The notes beneath the pieces were generated by a model that saw only the letters and a program-made list of their open reading frames with translations, ran no database searches and was not told the DNA's origin. From Polyangiaceae bacterium (lineage in GTDB: Bacteria > Myxococcota > Polyangia > Polyangiales > Polyangiaceae), in NCBI GenBank assembly GCA_025936205.1, contig JAICTU010000446.1, positions 1 through 7,630 on the forward strand: DNA of 7,630 nucleotides, written 5' to 3'. Positions 6,529 to 7,630 of the stretch are shown one piece after another. Position 1 is the stretch's first letter; every line of letters starts with the position of its first letter. The translations under genes were made by a program, and so were the position numbers.

Positions 6529-6546
6529 CAGTCGTATGATAAAAAA
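6521..6546. promoter_or_regulatory. AT-rich inverted repeat over the start codon, candidate operator
   Basis: TTTATTATCA (6521-6530) and TGATAAAAAA (6537-6546) pair at 9 of 10 positions around a 6-base centre. The site covers the candidate -10 and the ATG at 6536, in an otherwise very GC-rich region. Its size and place would suit a dimeric repressor (for example TetR-type, often linked to efflux genes), but no regulator gene is in the window. On the minus strand GATAAT (6529-6524) could also serve the divergent propeller gene. Confidence 0.4.
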
Positions 6547-7558
6547 TGGCCGTGGGCTGGTTTTCCCCGGAACCTGGCTGCTGGGGCTGGGTCTTGCCCT
6601 CGGCTGTCGCGCGTCGGGAGAGCCCGCCGCGGCGCAGGGCGGTGAAACACAGGGCCGCGAATTTCAGGGCGTCATCGAGTTCGAGGAGCTTCAGCTCGGC
6701 TTCGAGTTCCCGGGGCGCCTGCATGATCTGTGGGTGCGCCGCGGGGATCGCGTGCAAGCCGGCGAGCGCGTCGCGGCCATCGACGACGCCCTGGAGCAAG
6801 CCGCGACGCGCGCGCGGCGCAGCGAGTCGGACGCCGCTCAGGCGCGCGCTGCGCTCACACAGGCCGGCAGCCGTCCGGAGGAGGTGCGCGCGCTGGAAGC
6901 GCGGCTGCGCGCCGCCGACGCCAACATCCGCCAGCTGAGCGACAACCTGAAACGCGATACGCTGTTGCTCGCGCAGGGCGCGGCCCCGCCCGCGCGCGTC
7001 GACGATTTGCGGGCGCAGCTGGACCATGCGCAGGCGGAGCGCGACGCGCTGGCGCAGAACCTCGCGCTCGCGAAGGGCGGCGCCCGGCGCGAGGAGATCG
7101 CCGCGCAGCGCTCGCAGGCAGAGGCCAGCGCGGCGTTGCTCGAGGCGCAGCTGCGCCGCGAGAGCCGCTACGAGATCACGGCGCCGATCAGCGGCGACGT
7201 GCTGGACCATCATCACGAGCCGGGGGAGGTGGTGGGCGCCGGCGCGCCGATCGTGACCCTGGCGGATACGTCCCGTCCGTACGCCGAGGTGTTCGTGCCG
7301 CAGGCAGAGCTGTCCCGGGTCGCGCGCGGCGCCCCCGCGCGCGTGCGAGTGGATGCGCGCGCGGAGGCCTTGCCGGCGCACGTGGAGTCGATCGCGCGGC
7401 GCGTGGAGTTCACGCCTCGCTACCTGTTCAGCGAGCGCGAGCGCCCGAACCTGGTGGTGCGCGTGCGCGTGCGCATCGACGACCCGCAGCATTTGCTGCA
7501 AGCGGGCGTGCCGGCGCGCGTGACGTTCGATGCCGCGGGGGCAACCAGTGGATCCTGA
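6536..7558 (+). CDS. HlyD/YbhG-type periplasmic adaptor (membrane fusion) lipoprotein of an ABC pump
   Basis: The protein is 340 aa. MIKNGRGLVFPGTWLLGLGLALGC is a lipoprotein-type signal with Cys24 as likely anchor; the lipobox (LALGC) is loose. Residues about 43-85 form the first half of a lipoyl/barrel-sandwich domain (FPGRLHDLWVRRGDRVQAGE). A long Ala/Arg/Glu-rich coiled-coil hairpin follows (about 86-215), with RPEEVRALEARL and ARREEIAAQRSQ in its two arms. The domain then closes with YEITAPISGDVLDHHHEPGE, and a beta-barrel domain ends the protein. This order is that of HlyD-family adaptors such as YbhG, which link an inner-membrane ABC exporter to an outer-membrane channel. The next gene encodes an ABC ATPase and overlaps by 11 bp, which fits. 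The ATG at 6536 is chosen over the in-frame TTG at 6500 because the signal peptide starts there. DHHHEPGE is unusual: three His sit where relatives usually have varied residues. Substrate unknown. Confidence 0.9.
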   Translation: MIKNGRGLVFPGTWLLGLGLALGCRASGEPAAAQGGETQGREFQGVIEFEELQLGFEFPGRLHDLWVRRGDRVQAGERVAAIDDALEQAATRARRSESDAAQARAALTQAGSRPEEVRALEARLRAADANIRQLSDNLKRDTLLLAQGAAPPARVDDLRAQLDHAQAERDALAQNLALAKGGARREEIAAQRSQAEASAALLEAQLRRESRYEITAPISGDVLDHHHEPGEVVGAGAPIVTLADTSRPYAEVFVPQAELSRVARGAPARVRVDARAEALPAHVESIARRVEFTPRYLFSERERPNLVVRVRVRIDDPQHLLQAGVPARVTFDAAGATSGS

Positions 7559-7630
7559 CTGGGTCATCACCACCGAGCGGCTGGAGCGCCGCTTCGGTTC
7601 CTTGATCGCGGTGCGCGACGTGTCGCTGCG
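7548..7630 (+). CDS. ABC transporter ATP-binding protein, N-terminal fragment
   Basis: The 27 codons before the right edge read VDPDWVITTERLERRFGSLIAVRDVSL, the standard opening of an ABC ATPase ('I.TE.LTRRFG...AV.DVSL.V'). The Walker A motif would come just after the window. The GTG at 7548 lies 11 bp inside the end of the adaptor gene, with GGGGG (7537-7541) six bases before it. The overlap suggests translational coupling and one operon. By analogy with YbhG/YbhF systems, permease genes would be expected next, but they are not visible. Confidence 0.85.
   Translation, partial: MDPDWVITTERLERRFGSLIAVRDVSL

Noticed and set aside
4914..6539. 541-codon open frame on the plus strand opposite the propeller gene
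   Set aside because: It crosses the palindrome region and the antisense of a clear secreted protein; there is no recognisable domain and composition is Gly/Ala/Arg-biased.
6535..6540. TATGAT as the -10 element of the efflux operon
   Set aside because: It would start transcription inside the signal-peptide codons and has no plausible -35 at the right distance; TATTAT at 6523-6528 fits better.
6410..7573. 387-codon minus-strand frame opposite the adaptor gene
   Set aside because: It is antisense to the adaptor, whose signal peptide, coiled coil and overlap with the ABC gene are clear.

Overview
The window is GC-rich (mostly G or C at third codon positions) and looks like a myxobacterium (phylum Myxococcota). 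The evidence is indirect. There is a surface lipoprotein with a long Gly/Ser/Asn-rich linker after the lipid-anchored Cys, a secreted Asp-box propeller ending in a MYXO-CTERM-like tail (Cys, short hydrophobic stretch, Arg cluster), and a lipoprotein multiheme cytochrome of a type I associate with this phylum. No database search was possible, so family assignments rest on motifs and family knowledge.

Layout. (1) Positions 1-~480, minus strand: the upstream part of an outer-membrane beta-barrel-like protein that runs off the left edge. It has no good start or signal peptide and may be 5'-truncated. (2) 485-1987, minus: a five-heme c-type cytochrome lipoprotein. (3) 1988-2184: a divergent promoter region with a 12-bp palindrome. 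(4) 2185-3609, plus: a lipoprotein of the glucose/sorbosone (PQQ-type) dehydrogenase family. (5) 3626-4390, minus: a classical short-chain dehydrogenase, converging tail to tail on gene 4. (6) 4598-4901: an internally deleted, MITE-like derivative of an IS5-family insertion sequence. It has 20-bp perfect terminal inverted repeats and a 61-codon fused transposase remnant. (7) 4902-5147: non-coding DNA with a 20-bp perfect palindrome, a partial second copy and further small inverted repeats. (8) 5148-6449, minus: the secreted Asp-box (BNR/sortilin-like) propeller. (9) 6450-6535: a short divergent promoter region with an AT-rich inverted repeat over the start of the next gene. (10) 6536-7558, plus: an HlyD/YbhG-type periplasmic adaptor lipoprotein, overlapped by 11 bp by (11) an ABC transporter ATPase that starts at 7548 and runs off the right edge.

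How it fits together. The last two genes are clearly an operon for an ABC-type efflux or export pump. The divergent cytochrome and sugar-dehydrogenase-like genes share a control region and both encode exported lipoproteins, so they could form an extracytoplasmic redox pair, but this is only inference. The SDR, propeller and beta-barrel genes show no obvious shared pathway. I see no RNA gene, CRISPR array, phage module or clear defence system. The most unusual items are the MITE-like element with its fused ORF, the palindrome cluster beside it, and the possibly leaderless, operator-like start of the efflux operon.
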